DNA from: Firmicutes bacterium UBA3941
GTDB taxonomy: Bacteria; Bacillota; Clostridia; Caldicoprobacterales; UBA3941
Assembly: GCA_002385665.1 (NCBI GenBank)
Contig: DGDX01000098.1
Span: forward strand, 3,705 to 40,172
Reading direction: 5' to 3'
DNA: 36,468 nt
The notes under the pieces were generated by a model, which made no database searches, was not told the DNA's origin, and worked only from the letters and a program-made list of their open reading frames with translations. This document shows, in pieces, positions 1 through 9,010 of the stretch. Within the stretch, counting starts at the first letter, position 1. Every line of letters starts with the position of its first letter. A program made the translations under genes and the position numbers.

Positions 1-624
1 GACCACACTGGGGATGAGCTTTATAACTATGTTATGATGACCATGGTGGAGATGGAAGACCCAGGCCTGGTTATTCTCCCAACTCACAGAATGGTTAGTG
101 GTATACGTAATTTTAGTTTGGATTCCTTAATAGATAACTTGATGGAGCATTTCTATATCGATGAGCATGATGTAGGAGCTTATAATGCTAAGGATATTTC
201 ATATACTATTCAGAATATACTTGATGACAAAGGCCTACATACATTTGTATTATATATAGGTAAGGATAGCCCCTTATACAGTCTATCCCTGAAGTCCTTG
301 GATGTTATGAAAGCCTTGCATCCAAATCGCCACAGCTCATACTTGGATCTTGATGTATCGATTCTACATACCCTGATCCTTGATAGGATCTTAGGTATTG
401 GAGAAAAGGAGTTAGCAAATCAGGAGAATTTGAAATATACCCATAGTATTCTAGAGGGGGTAGAAGAAATTGATCAAGGAAATCAACAAATGACCTTTTT
501 TATGTCTGCCACCACCATAAGACAGATACAGGAAGTTTCATTGGCTAATGAGAAGATGCCACAAAAATCCACCTATTTCTATCCAAAACTCATAACCGGT
601 CTAGTTTTCAACAAATTCCGTTAA
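1..624 (+). CDS. DUF1015 family protein, C-terminal part (cut by window edge)
   Basis: The reading frame is open from the first base, so only the last 207 residues are present and the true start lies to the left. The opening residues DHTGDELYNYVMM followed by GLVILPTHR are typical of DUF1015 proteins, a family of about 400 residues common in Firmicutes and of unknown biochemical role. An ATG at 34 exists, but the coding similarity runs upstream of it, so it is internal. A strong terminator follows at 659-695, so this is the end of a transcription unit. No function can be assigned beyond the family. Confidence 0.8.
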   Translation, partial: DHTGDELYNYVMMTMVEMEDPGLVILPTHRMVSGIRNFSLDSLIDNLMEHFYIDEHDVGAYNAKDISYTIQNILDDKGLHTFVLYIGKDSPLYSLSLKSLDVMKALHPNRHSSYLDLDVSILHTLILDRILGIGEKELANQENLKYTHSILEGVEEIDQGNQQMTFFMSATTIRQIQEVSLANEKMPQKSTYFYPKLITGLVFNKFR

Positions 625-658
625 TCCGATACTTACGTAATAATATAATTTAATATAA

Positions 659-695
659 GACAGCAGGTGCAATTGAAAACCCTGCTGTCTTTCCT
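659..695 (+). terminator. Rho-independent terminator after the DUF1015 gene
   Basis: Perfect 9-bp stem GACAGCAGG (659-667) / CCTGCTGTC (681-689) with a 13-nt loop, followed by TTTCCTTTTT. It separates the DUF1015 gene from the germination operon. The rest of the gap to 777 shows no promoter I would defend. TGAATAA at 707-713 resembles a forespore sigma -35 but has no good partner. Confidence 0.85.
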
Positions 696-776
696 TTTTC
701 CTGATTTGAATAAATGATTAGAATTTGTGTAACCTAATGATAGGATTTTTGATAGAGCTATAGTATTGGAGGATAC

Positions 777-2384
777 ATGAAAATTATCAAAAAAAATAAA
801 AATCCCAAGAAGCTAGAGGTATTGGAAGAGAATAACCCACCACAGTTAAAATCCGAAGAAAAGGTGGATATTACCCTTTCAAAAAGTATCGATGAGAACT
901 TGGCGAAATTTAAGGCCTTTCTAGAGGATAGTTCGGATGCGGTATTTAGGGAATTCAAACTAGGTTCCCAGGGTATACCCTGTGCTCTGGTTTTTATTGA
1001 TGGTTTGGTAAATTCGGAAGTTATCAATGAAAATATACTCAAAAACCTAATGTATGAAATAACCATGCTTGAAAGGGCAAGAGGTCAATCAATACAGGCT
1101 GAAAATGCATATGATTTCATAAAGGAGCATGCCGTGTCAGTCGGAGAAATCGCAGAAGCTGAAACTTTAGATAAAAGTATGCTTATGGTAATGTCTGGCG
1201 AAGTAGCCTTGATAGTGGAAGGATCAAAAAAGATTCTAATTGTGAATGCACGGGGATGGCCGGCAAGAGGCGTATCCACACCTGATACTGAGGGATCTGT
1301 TCGAGGTCCCAAAGATGCATTTACGGAAACCCTCCGGGTTAATACTGCATTATTGAGGAGAAAATGTAAAGATCCCAATATGGTCATAAAAACCATTAAA
1401 CTAGGACGCAGGAGTAAAACCGATGTAGCCTATGTCTATATTAAAGGTATAACTAATCCTAAGCTTGTTGAAGAGGTAGAGAAGCGGCTTAATCAAATCG
1501 ATGTCGATGAGATTATGGAAACAGGTCAGATTGAGCAATGGATACAGGATAGCTATCTTTCTCCGTTTCCACAAGTTCAGCTTACAGAAAGGCCGGATAC
1601 CACAATATCAAATGTTTTTGATGGCAGGGTGGCTATACTGGTAGACAACAGCCCATTTTCCATAATTGTTCCTGCTGGATTATATCAATTCTTTCAAGCC
1701 CCTGAAGATTACTATGATAGGTGGATTATAGGTTCGTTTCTAAGATTTCTTCGCTGGAGTGCGTCCTTATTAGCAGCCTTCGTACCCTCGATATATATTG
1801 CAGTCATAACCTATCATCCGAGCTTTTTACCGACCCCTCTGGCACTGGCTATAGCTGCTAATAGAGTCAATATACCCTTTCCAGCCTTTGTAGAGGCATT
1901 TCTAATGGAAATCACCATTGAGCTTCTACGTGAATCCGGTGCCAGGTTGCCTAAAGCCATAGGCCAGACTATCGGCATAGTCGGTGGTATAGTAATAGGG
2001 GATGCTGCGGTTAGGGCAGGAATAACAAGCCCGTCTATGGTACTACTAGTAGCCATAACCGCTATTGCCTCCTTTGTGATACCAACCTATAGCGCGGGAA
2101 TTGCACTAAGACTGATTCGCTTCCCCTTGATGATACTGGCTGCGGTATTAGGTCTTTATGGTGTAGTATTGGGCTTCATTTTATTAAATATCCATCTTGT
2201 AAGCCTGAAGAGCTTTGGCTTTGATTATATGACGCCGCAGGCGCCATTGGTTCTCCAAGATACAAAAGATTGGATATTAAGGCTTCCTCGACATCTTCTT
2301 TGGAATAGGCCAGCTAGTGTTAACCCTGTGGATATAGATAGGATGGATCAAGATCCCTATAAGGAGAATAAAAATGCTAAATAA
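777..2384 (+). CDS. Spore germinant receptor subunit A (GerA/GerKA family)
   Basis: This 535-residue protein matches the length and layout of the A subunit of GerA-type germinant receptors. A soluble N-terminal half of roughly 310 residues (FIDGLVNSEVINENIL, ARGWPARGVSTPDTEGSVRGPKD region) is followed by several hydrophobic segments and a short polar tail. The family assembles in the spore inner membrane and helps trigger germination in response to small nutrients. The germinant cannot be read from sequence. The ATG at 777 has GGAGG at 768-772. It is the first gene of an A-B-C operon; its last 11 bases overlap the start of the permease-like B subunit, so the two are translationally coupled. 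Expression in the forespore is expected from the family, but no clear sigma-G promoter was found. Confidence 0.93.
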   Translation: MKIIKKNKNPKKLEVLEENNPPQLKSEEKVDITLSKSIDENLAKFKAFLEDSSDAVFREFKLGSQGIPCALVFIDGLVNSEVINENILKNLMYEITMLERARGQSIQAENAYDFIKEHAVSVGEIAEAETLDKSMLMVMSGEVALIVEGSKKILIVNARGWPARGVSTPDTEGSVRGPKDAFTETLRVNTALLRRKCKDPNMVIKTIKLGRRSKTDVAYVYIKGITNPKLVEEVEKRLNQIDVDEIMETGQIEQWIQDSYLSPFPQVQLTERPDTTISNVFDGRVAILVDNSPFSIIVPAGLYQFFQAPEDYYDRWIIGSFLRFLRWSASLLAAFVPSIYIAVITYHPSFLPTPLALAIAANRVNIPFPAFVEAFLMEITIELLRESGARLPKAIGQTIGIVGGIVIGDAAVRAGITSPSMVLLVAITAIASFVIPTYSAGIALRLIRFPLMILAAVLGLYGVVLGFILLNIHLVSLKSFGFDYMTPQAPLVLQDTKDWILRLPRHLLWNRPASVNPVDIDRMDQDPYKENKNAK

Positions 2385-3471
2385 ACATGATAGGTTAGGT
2401 GGAATCCAATATATTGCCCTAATATCCTCTACTATAATGGGGGTAATTGCTATATCATTGCCTAATATAGCGATTGAATCCGCTCATGAGGGAGCACTAT
2501 TATCCACACTTATGGCAGGCATATTAGCTACTATTTTTGCTGTAATCATGAATATTTTGGGAAACCTTTTTCCAAAAAAAACCATAGTAGAATACCTTGT
2601 TACCCTATTGGGGAAGTCACTTGGCAAGCTACTGGGGTTAATCCTTATAATATATTTCTTGTCGACTACAGCATTAATACTTAGAGTCTTTTCAGACGCG
2701 TTAAAGGGCCTGGTATTATTGCACACTCCACTGGAAGTCATTATGATCTCAATGCTGTTAACCGCTGTCTATCTCTGCCTTAACGGCATTAATGGTATAG
2801 CAAAATTATCCGAATTGTTCCTGCCAATAATAATACTCTCGATTCTCTTATTAATTGGTTTAAGCTCAAGCAATTTTAGCTTTGTCCGTTTAAGGCCTGT
2901 GCTACTCCCGTCATTATGGCAGTCTATCAAGTCCATACCAAACCTATCTTCTGCTTTCTTGGGATATGAAATTATATTAATGGTAACCCCATTTATTGCC
3001 AGGAAGAAGGCAAACATTCCCAACACCCTCATCGGAATAGGTATACCTACTGTCATCTATACTCTATTGGTAATTATGGCTATCGGTGCTTTCGGGCTGA
3101 AGCCAACCCAACAGATGAATTATCCCACTATTACATTAGCAAGAAAAATCAATTTCCCCGGTGCATTTGCTGAAAGGTTCGATATCTTTTTTGTACTGCT
3201 TTGGATTCTCGCCGCATTTACTTCCGTTGCTAATTATTTCTATATGGCTTCCTTGTCATTAGTTCGCTTAGTTACTTTAAGGAACTATCAACCTTTTGTC
3301 TATTTTTTGGCTCCAATTGTATATATGTTGGCAATCCTCCCACAAGATCTACCGGAGATAAAGATGGTTAACACATATATAGGATACTTAGGCCTAAGCA
3401 TATCGATACTTGCGGCTGTACTTTTGATATTAGTTCTGATATCCGGGAAAAAGGAGCATGAGAATGGTTAA
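2374..3471 (+). CDS. Spore germinant receptor subunit B (GerB/GerKB family, APC-type permease fold)
   Basis: A 365-residue, almost wholly hydrophobic protein with about ten predicted membrane helices, the expected size and character of GerAB/GerKB subunits. This family has the amino acid-polyamine-organocation transporter fold and is thought to bind the germinant within the membrane. The conserved-looking early region (GGIQYIALISSTIMGVIAISLP) and the late region around TLARKINFPGAFAERFDIFFV are typical. The ATG at 2374 lies inside the end of the A-subunit gene (11-base overlap). Its own end overlaps the start of the C subunit, so all three are one transcription unit. Confidence 0.92.
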   Translation: MLNKHDRLGGIQYIALISSTIMGVIAISLPNIAIESAHEGALLSTLMAGILATIFAVIMNILGNLFPKKTIVEYLVTLLGKSLGKLLGLILIIYFLSTTALILRVFSDALKGLVLLHTPLEVIMISMLLTAVYLCLNGINGIAKLSELFLPIIILSILLLIGLSSSNFSFVRLRPVLLPSLWQSIKSIPNLSSAFLGYEIILMVTPFIARKKANIPNTLIGIGIPTVIYTLLVIMAIGAFGLKPTQQMNYPTITLARKINFPGAFAERFDIFFVLLWILAAFTSVANYFYMASLSLVRLVTLRNYQPFVYFLAPIVYMLAILPQDLPEIKMVNTYIGYLGLSISILAAVLLILVLISGKKEHENG

Positions 3472-4591
3472 GAAATGGATCCTAATTTCTTTAATGTCAT
3501 TATATATTATATTTACCGCAGGCTGTTGGGATCGGGTAGAAATAGAAAAGAACGCATTTATCCTTGGTTTAGGAATAGATTCAGGAAAAGACGATAACCT
3601 GGTTATAACCTACCAGGTTGCCCTGTTGGAAGCTTTTAAAGGGGAAGGGGAAAAGGAAAAATCCACCCAACAAATAAGTATAGAATCCGATAGCTTGTCC
3701 GAGGCAACCAATACTCTATTGAGACGTTTCGGAAATACTCCAAATCTTTCCCATTGCAAGCTCGTTGTTTTTGGTGAAGAATATGCCCGAAAAGGAATAA
3801 AAGACAGCTTGGACTATCTTTTTAGAGAGCCCAATTTACGCAGGATAACATCGGTTTGCGTTGCTAAAGGTCAGGCAAAAGAAATTCTTGATTCCGAACC
3901 ACAGATGGCACCCTCCTCAGCCATGGTAATTGATCAGATAATCACCCAAAACTCAACTAATAATTCTGGCATTTTTCCATTCACTGATATAGGATATCTC
4001 CACCGCAATTTTATTAGGAAATCTGATATAGCTCTGGTTGGAGTAAAGGCAGGTAAGGATAATGTAGAAGTATTGGGTGCTGGAATCTTTAAGGATTATA
4101 AATTGGTTGGTTGGTTTAACGATCGTGAGGTGACAGGGCAACGATTTATACTGGGAGAGATTCATCGAGGCCTACTAACCGCCGATCTGCCTGATGAAAT
4201 GGGGGGTAGGCTAACCCTAAATGCTTACAACATAAGCGCTCACACCATTCCTAAAATTACGGACAGAAACATAAAAATAAAAACAAAGGTACTGGTAGAA
4301 GGGGATATAAATGAGGTAACAAACCCAGATCCACTAACGGATACAAAGGCAACACTTGAATATTGGGGTAAAGCTATGGAGGACGACATTAGGGATACAA
4401 TAGAGACCGCCTTCAAAAAAGGCAGGAATACCTTTGGAGTAGATTGTTTTGAAATAGATGAAAAGATAGAAGGATATTACCCGAAATTTTGGAATAATCA
4501 TGGAAAGGAATGGGACGAGCTTTTTAAAACAATGGACCTAGACCTTGATATACAAGTAAAAATTAGAAGAGTGGGGCTTATAGAACCATAG
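3464..4591 (+). CDS. Spore germinant receptor subunit C, lipoprotein (Ger(x)C family)
   Basis: A 375-residue Ger(x)C protein. An N-terminal hydrophobic stretch ends in the lipobox FTAGC, followed by the family hallmark WDRVEIEKNAFILGLGID. The cysteine would be lipid-modified after signal peptidase II cleavage, anchoring the protein to the outer face of the spore inner membrane beside subunits A and B. An upstream in-frame ATG at 3458 sits only one base after GGAG (3453-3456). The ATG at 3464 has a 7-base spacing and is the likelier start. The gene overlaps the permease gene by a few bases and ends the operon. A small opposite-strand gene converges 8 bases beyond its stop. Confidence 0.93.
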   Translation: MVKKWILISLMSLYIIFTAGCWDRVEIEKNAFILGLGIDSGKDDNLVITYQVALLEAFKGEGEKEKSTQQISIESDSLSEATNTLLRRFGNTPNLSHCKLVVFGEEYARKGIKDSLDYLFREPNLRRITSVCVAKGQAKEILDSEPQMAPSSAMVIDQIITQNSTNNSGIFPFTDIGYLHRNFIRKSDIALVGVKAGKDNVEVLGAGIFKDYKLVGWFNDREVTGQRFILGEIHRGLLTADLPDEMGGRLTLNAYNISAHTIPKITDRNIKIKTKVLVEGDINEVTNPDPLTDTKATLEYWGKAMEDDIRDTIETAFKKGRNTFGVDCFEIDEKIEGYYPKFWNNHGKEWDELFKTMDLDLDIQVKIRRVGLIEP

Positions 4592-4599
4592 AGCACTAT

Positions 4600-4812
4600 T
4601 TATATAAATATTCTTACTAAAGTGATTCCAATACTTATAATCATATAAACCAATGCCCCGTACTTGGCTATAGTCGCTTCTTTTGGATATACCTTTCTTA
4701 CCGTTGAAGCGGAATAAAATAAAAACAGGCCTATACTTGAAATTACAAAAACCAATACTGTGGAATAAGTCAATACAGACTTTATATATACCATTATTGT
4801 TGATGTTATCAT
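4600..4812 (-). CDS. Small membrane protein, CLC_0170-like
   Basis: A 70-residue protein with two hydrophobic helices (about residues 13-32 and 50-69) joined by a basic loop, RKVYPKEATIAKYGALVYMI. The spacing and the REA/KEA-IAK-G-Y pattern recall the small CLC_0170 family of clostridial membrane proteins often seen beside gerA-type operons; I make that link from memory. The function is unknown. It lies antisense to its neighbours, converging on gerC and divergent from miaB, with a credible promoter (4830-4857). The Shine-Dalgarno before the ATG is weak, so the exact start is uncertain. Confidence 0.6.
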   Translation of the reverse strand: MITSTIMVYIKSVLTYSTVLVFVISSIGLFLFYSASTVRKVYPKEATIAKYGALVYMIISIGITLVRIFI

Positions 4813-4829
4813 AAATCAATCCAGCTTTC

Positions 4830-4857
4830 ATTATATGGGATAATTCAATATTGTCCC
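4830..4857 (-). promoter_or_regulatory. Promoter of the CLC_0170-like gene, with an inverted repeat
   Basis: On the minus strand, GGGACA (4852-4857), 16 bases, then a perfect TATAAT (4830-4835), leading toward the ATG at 4812. The inverted repeat GGGATAA (4837-4843) / TTGTCCC (4851-4857) covers the -35 box and spacer. It could be an operator. The -35 is only a 4/6 match. Confidence 0.45.
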
Positions 4858-4867
4858 TATATATTAT

Positions 4868-4896
4868 TGGACAAATTATAAGCTTGCTACTATAAT
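4868..4896 (+). promoter_or_regulatory. Sigma-A-type promoter of miaB
   Basis: TGGACA (4868-4873), 17-base spacer, TATAAT (4891-4896), about 50 bases upstream of the miaB start. It is back to back with the minus-strand promoter at 4830-4857. Confidence 0.65.
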
Positions 4897-4946
4897 ATTG
4901 TTTGTCAAATACACTAAAAATATGAATACAGAGGGGGAAATAGATC

Positions 4947-6356
4947 TTGAACAATAGAAAAACTGTTAAAATTTCAAACGAAGAAATTGACCAACAAATA
5001 CAATATGTTGTTGATATAAATAAAATGATCAAGAACAAAGGATTTAAATATCATATCATCACCTACGGATGCCAGATGAATGTCCATGATTCCGAGAAAT
5101 TGGCCGGTATGCTTAGTGCTATGGGATATACCGAAACTTCTGAGCTAGAGGATGCAGATCTTATCCTCTTTAACACCTGTTGTGTTAGAGAAAACGCTGA
5201 AAATAAGGTTTATGGCAATGTCGGTGCATTGTATCCTAACAAACAGCGGAATCCCAATCTAATAATTGGGATATGCGGATGTATGATGCAGCAGAGTGAT
5301 GCAGCCTCGTATATAGCCCGAAAGTTTCCTTTTGTGGATTTAGTTTTCGGTACCCATAATTTGCACCGCTTTCCCAAGCTGCTGTTTGATGCCATAAATT
5401 CCAAGGAAACAATTATTGAAATACTGGACGAAGAAGGACGAATAGTAGAGGATGTGCCCATAAAAAGGAATATTGGTGTTTCAGCATGGACCACTATAAT
5501 GTATGGTTGTAACAACTTTTGTAGTTATTGTATTGTACCTTATGTACGGGGAAGAGAAAGAAGTAGGCAGCCTTCAGACATAATAGATGAGGTCAGACGA
5601 CTAGGTCAGGAAGGTTATAAAGAAGTTACCCTGCTGGGCCAAAATGTAAATTCCTATGGTAAGGATTTGGACAATCCATACTACTTTCCCAATCTTTTAA
5701 TGGATTTGGATAAAATCCATGGTATTGAGCGGATTAGATTTATGACATCTCATCCGAAAGACTTATCTGAGGAGCTTATTCGCGCTATGGCGGAATCAAG
5801 TAAAGTATGCGAACACTTACACCTACCCATCCAGTCAGGTAGCAACAGAATTCTCAAGGCTATGAACCGTCGCTATAACAGGGAGAAATATCTAGAGCTA
5901 ATAGATCGGGTTCGTGAACAAATTCCTGATATCGCGATAACAACGGATATAATTGTCGGTTTCCCGGGCGAAACGGAGGAGGATTTTGCTGACACCCTGG
6001 ATATGGTGGAAAGAGTGAGGTATGATTCTGCATTTACCTTTATTTATTCTCCCAGAAGCGGTACTCCTGCATCAAAAATGTCGGAGCAAATAGATGATAA
6101 CATAAAAAAAGAACGGCTCCAGATATTGATGAGCGTTCAAGACAGAATAAGCAAGGAAATCAATGAAGCCATGTATGGCAAAACATATGAGGTGTTAGTG
6201 GAAGGATTAAGTAAAAATAAGGAAGATATGTACACCGGCAGGACACGAGGGAATAAACTGGTGAATTTTACTGCCTCAGAAGATGTAACAGGCAAAATAG
6301 TTAAAGTAAAAATCACCCAGCCCAAGACTTGGACCCTGGAGGGAATAATGGTATAA
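4947..6356 (+). CDS. miaB: tRNA-2-methylthio-N6-dimethylallyladenosine synthase MiaB
   Basis: MiaB is a radical-SAM methylthiotransferase that adds the 2-methylthio group to N6-isopentenyl-A37 in tRNAs reading UNN codons. All hallmarks are visible in 469 residues: the UPF0004 domain with cysteines C42 (TYGCQMN), C78 (NTCCVRE) and C112 (GCMMQ) for one iron-sulfur cluster; the radical-SAM CxxxCxxC at C188, C192, C195 (GCNNFCSYC) followed by VPYVRGRERSR; and a C-terminal TRAM domain (LVEGLSK, GRTRGNKLVNF). The start is TTG at 4947, with GAGGGGG at 4931-4937 and 9-base spacing. It opens the miaB-mutS-mutL-miaA-hfq run. Its substrate is made by MiaA, encoded three genes downstream. Confidence 0.97.
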   Translation: MNNRKTVKISNEEIDQQIQYVVDINKMIKNKGFKYHIITYGCQMNVHDSEKLAGMLSAMGYTETSELEDADLILFNTCCVRENAENKVYGNVGALYPNKQRNPNLIIGICGCMMQQSDAASYIARKFPFVDLVFGTHNLHRFPKLLFDAINSKETIIEILDEEGRIVEDVPIKRNIGVSAWTTIMYGCNNFCSYCIVPYVRGRERSRQPSDIIDEVRRLGQEGYKEVTLLGQNVNSYGKDLDNPYYFPNLLMDLDKIHGIERIRFMTSHPKDLSEELIRAMAESSKVCEHLHLPIQSGSNRILKAMNRRYNREKYLELIDRVREQIPDIAITTDIIVGFPGETEEDFADTLDMVERVRYDSAFTFIYSPRSGTPASKMSEQIDDNIKKERLQILMSVQDRISKEINEAMYGKTYEVLVEGLSKNKEDMYTGRTRGNKLVNFTASEDVTGKIVKVKITQPKTWTLEGIMV

Positions 6357-6357
6357 T
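6329..6357 (+). promoter_or_regulatory. Possible internal promoter for mutS at the end of miaB
   Basis: TTGGAC (6329-6334), 17 bases, then TGG-TATAAT (TATAAT 6352-6357), which gives an extended -10. The -10 overlaps the miaB stop codon. The -35 is weak, so this may be chance coding sequence. If real, it would allow mutS-mutL transcription independent of miaB. Confidence 0.35.
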
Positions 6358-6390
6358 AGGGTATGACAGTTCATTTATGGGAGGTTTTTT

Positions 6391-9009
6391 ATGTCAAAAC
6401 TAACCCCAATGATGCAACAGTATATGAAAATCAAAGAGCAATACAAGGATGCTCTTCTTTTTTTTAGATTAGGCGATTTCTATGAAATGTTTTTCGAGGA
6501 TGCAAAGATAGCATCAAGGGAATTGGACATCACCCTAACTGCAAGGGATTGTGGGTTACCGGAGAGGGCTCCTATGTGCGGGGTACCTTATCACGCTGCA
6601 GAAGGTTATATAGCTAAACTTATTGAAAAGGGATACAAGGTAGCCATTTGCGAGCAAATACAGGACCCAGCTGAAGCCAAAGGTATCGTAGAACGTGATG
6701 TGGTGCGAATAATAACACCTGGTACCCTACTAGAAGCATCTATGCTGGATGAAAAAAACAATAATTATATCCTTTCAATATACAGGGATAAGTATAATTT
6801 TGGACTATCCTGGGCGGATATTTCTACAGGCGAATATTATCTAACAGAGATTTCCGGTAAGAAGGACTTAGATAAGGTACTAGATTTAATATCGGGGATA
6901 GTTCCCAAAGAAATTGTTATTCAAGATGGTCTGGACCCAGGTATGCTCCCTTTGGAAACGATTCAAGCCCGGCATCCCTGCCTTATAACACCACTGGATC
7001 AATGGACATTCGAATATACCATGGCCTACCAAAAACTTATCACACACTTTAATGTCCACTCCTTGAATGGATTTGGGTGTGAACATATGTCAGCCGGAAT
7101 TAGAGCCGCAGGCGCATTGCTTGAGTATCTAAGCCAAACTCAAAAGAACGCTTTAAATCAAATCACCTCCTTAAGGCCTTATCATACAGAATCGTTTATG
7201 GTTCTAGATGCGGTCACCCGCGCTAATCTGGAACTTACGGAGACGATAAGGTCCAAGGCTAGAAAAGGTTCTCTGCTTTGGCTATTGGACAAGACAAATA
7301 CCGCCATGGGTGGAAGACTGATAAGACAATGGATCCAACAACCCCTTATCGATTCCCACCTAATAAACCAAAGGTTGGACGCCGTAGAAGAACTGTGTGA
7401 AAACCCTATAGCAATGGAAGACCTCAGACAACACCTTAGGATGATCTACGACCTCGAGAGACTTATGGGTAGGATATCCTATGGTAGTGCTAACGCCAGA
7501 GATCTCATTTCTCTAAAACAATCAATTGCTGTACTCCCAACTGTAGAAGAAATTATAGAGGGCTTTCAGTCTGATATATTCAAGGTTTTCCATAAGGACT
7601 TTGATTTGCTACAGGATATTTTTGTTCTTATAGAAAATGCCATAGACGAGAATCCACCGATAACTATAAGGGATGGATCCATTATTAAGGATGGATATAA
7701 TGTAGAGCTTGACAAGTACCGTGAGGCTATGACTAAAGGTAAGGATTGGTTAGCTGATCTTGAGAAGAAAGAAAAAGAACGTACAGGGATAAATAATCTT
7801 AGAGTTGGTTTTAACAAAGTTTTCGGATATTATCTGGAGGTTACCAAATCCAATTTTGGCTTGGTCCCTGACAATTATATTAGGAAGCAAACCTTGGCTA
7901 ATTCTGAAAGATATATAACTCCTGAACTAAAGGAGGTAGAGGACTCCATCTTAGGGGCAGAGGAGAAGAGTATCACACTAGAATACAAGCTCTTTGTAGA
8001 TATTCGAGAAAGAATCGCAAGCCAGGTAGAAAGAGTCCAAAGGACCGCCCGGATTATATCATTTTTAGATGCCCTATGGTCCTTAGCCCGAGTGGCTCTT
8101 GAAAATGGATATGTTAGACCCGATATTGATGACGAAGATATAATTGATATTCAGGATGGAAGACATCCGGTAGTAGAAAAAACTTTGTCCAATGCCCTAT
8201 TTGTACCAAATCACACCTATCTCGACGGCTCCGAAAATCAAATCGCGATCATAACTGGACCTAATATGGCCGGTAAGAGCACATATATGAGACAAGTGGC
8301 GATAATAGTGTTAATGGCGCAAATCGGAAGCTTTGTGCCTGCAAGCAAGGCCCGGATTGGAGTGGTGGACAGGATTTTTACAAGGGTAGGTGCTTCCGAT
8401 GACCTTTCTGCGGGTCAGAGTACCTTTATGGTAGAGATGAATGAGATGGCCAATATACTTCATAATGCCACCCCAAAAAGCTTGTTGATACTTGATGAGA
8501 TTGGTAGGGGTACCAGTACTTATGATGGTCTCAGCATCGCCTGGGCTATAGTGGAATATATATGTAACAATAAGAGTTTGGGATCTAAGACCCTTTTTGC
8601 CACCCACTATCATGAGCTTACAGAATTAGAAGGAAAACTAAGAGGTGTAAAAAATTTCTGTATTACTGTAAAGGAACAAGGAAATGATATAATTTTCTTA
8701 AGAAAGGTTGTACGGGGTGGGGCTGAAAAAAGCCTGGGCATTCAAGTAGCCAGGCTGGCCGGGCTTCCATTACCTGTTATTAATAGAGCATCAAAAATAT
8801 TGACTAGATTAGAAAAGTTAGATGTTAATAAAACTGAAAACAAGGAATTTTTAAGAGAAGACAGTGCCCAGCTATCCTTTTTTGACAAAAAACCCTCCGA
8901 AATAGAGGAAGAGATAAAAGGGATTGATATCCTTAACATAACTCCGTTAGAGGCAATGAATATATTATACAGATTAGTGGAAAAAACTAGAAGAGACGAG
9001 GGTATATAA
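6391..9009 (+). CDS. mutS: DNA mismatch repair protein MutS
   Basis: MutS recognises base mismatches and small loops and licenses repair with MutL. The 872-residue protein has the N-terminal mismatch-binding domain with the F-x-E wedge (F30-Y31-E32 in [10 protein letters not shown]). The connector, lever and clamp regions follow, then the C-terminal ABC-type ATPase with Walker [10 protein letters not shown] (about 623-631), Walker [13 protein letters not shown] and the ATHYHEL switch. The C-terminal tail (about 800-872) carries [14 protein letters not shown] near the C-terminus resembles a sliding-clamp-binding sequence. The ATG at 6391 has GGGAGG at 6379-6384. It is one base from mutL, so the two are co-translated. 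Confidence 0.98.
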   Translation: MSKLTPMMQQYMKIKEQYKDALLFFRLGDFYEMFFEDAKIASRELDITLTARDCGLPERAPMCGVPYHAAEGYIAKLIEKGYKVAICEQIQDPAEAKGIVERDVVRIITPGTLLEASMLDEKNNNYILSIYRDKYNFGLSWADISTGEYYLTEISGKKDLDKVLDLISGIVPKEIVIQDGLDPGMLPLETIQARHPCLITPLDQWTFEYTMAYQKLITHFNVHSLNGFGCEHMSAGIRAAGALLEYLSQTQKNALNQITSLRPYHTESFMVLDAVTRANLELTETIRSKARKGSLLWLLDKTNTAMGGRLIRQWIQQPLIDSHLINQRLDAVEELCENPIAMEDLRQHLRMIYDLERLMGRISYGSANARDLISLKQSIAVLPTVEEIIEGFQSDIFKVFHKDFDLLQDIFVLIENAIDENPPITIRDGSIIKDGYNVELDKYREAMTKGKDWLADLEKKEKERTGINNLRVGFNKVFGYYLEVTKSNFGLVPDNYIRKQTLANSERYITPELKEVEDSILGAEEKSITLEYKLFVDIRERIASQVERVQRTARIISFLDALWSLARVALENGYVRPDIDDEDIIDIQDGRHPVVEKTLSNALFVPNHTYLDGSENQIAIITGPNMAGKSTYMRQVAIIVLMAQIGSFVPASKARIGVVDRIFTRVGASDDLSAGQSTFMVEMNEMANILHNATPKSLLILDEIGRGTSTYDGLSIAWAIVEYICNNKSLGSKTLFATHYHELTELEGKLRGVKNFCITVKEQGNDIIFLRKVVRGGAEKSLGIQVARLAGLPLPVINRASKILTRLEKLDVNKTENKEFLREDSAQLSFFDKKPSEIEEEIKGIDILNITPLEAMNILYRLVEKTRRDEGI

Positions 9010-9010
9010 C

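Noticed and set aside
707..742. Forespore sigma-G promoter for the germination operon (TGAATAA ... AATGATA)
   Set aside because: The 22-base spacing between the two elements is too long and alternatives do not match the -10 consensus.
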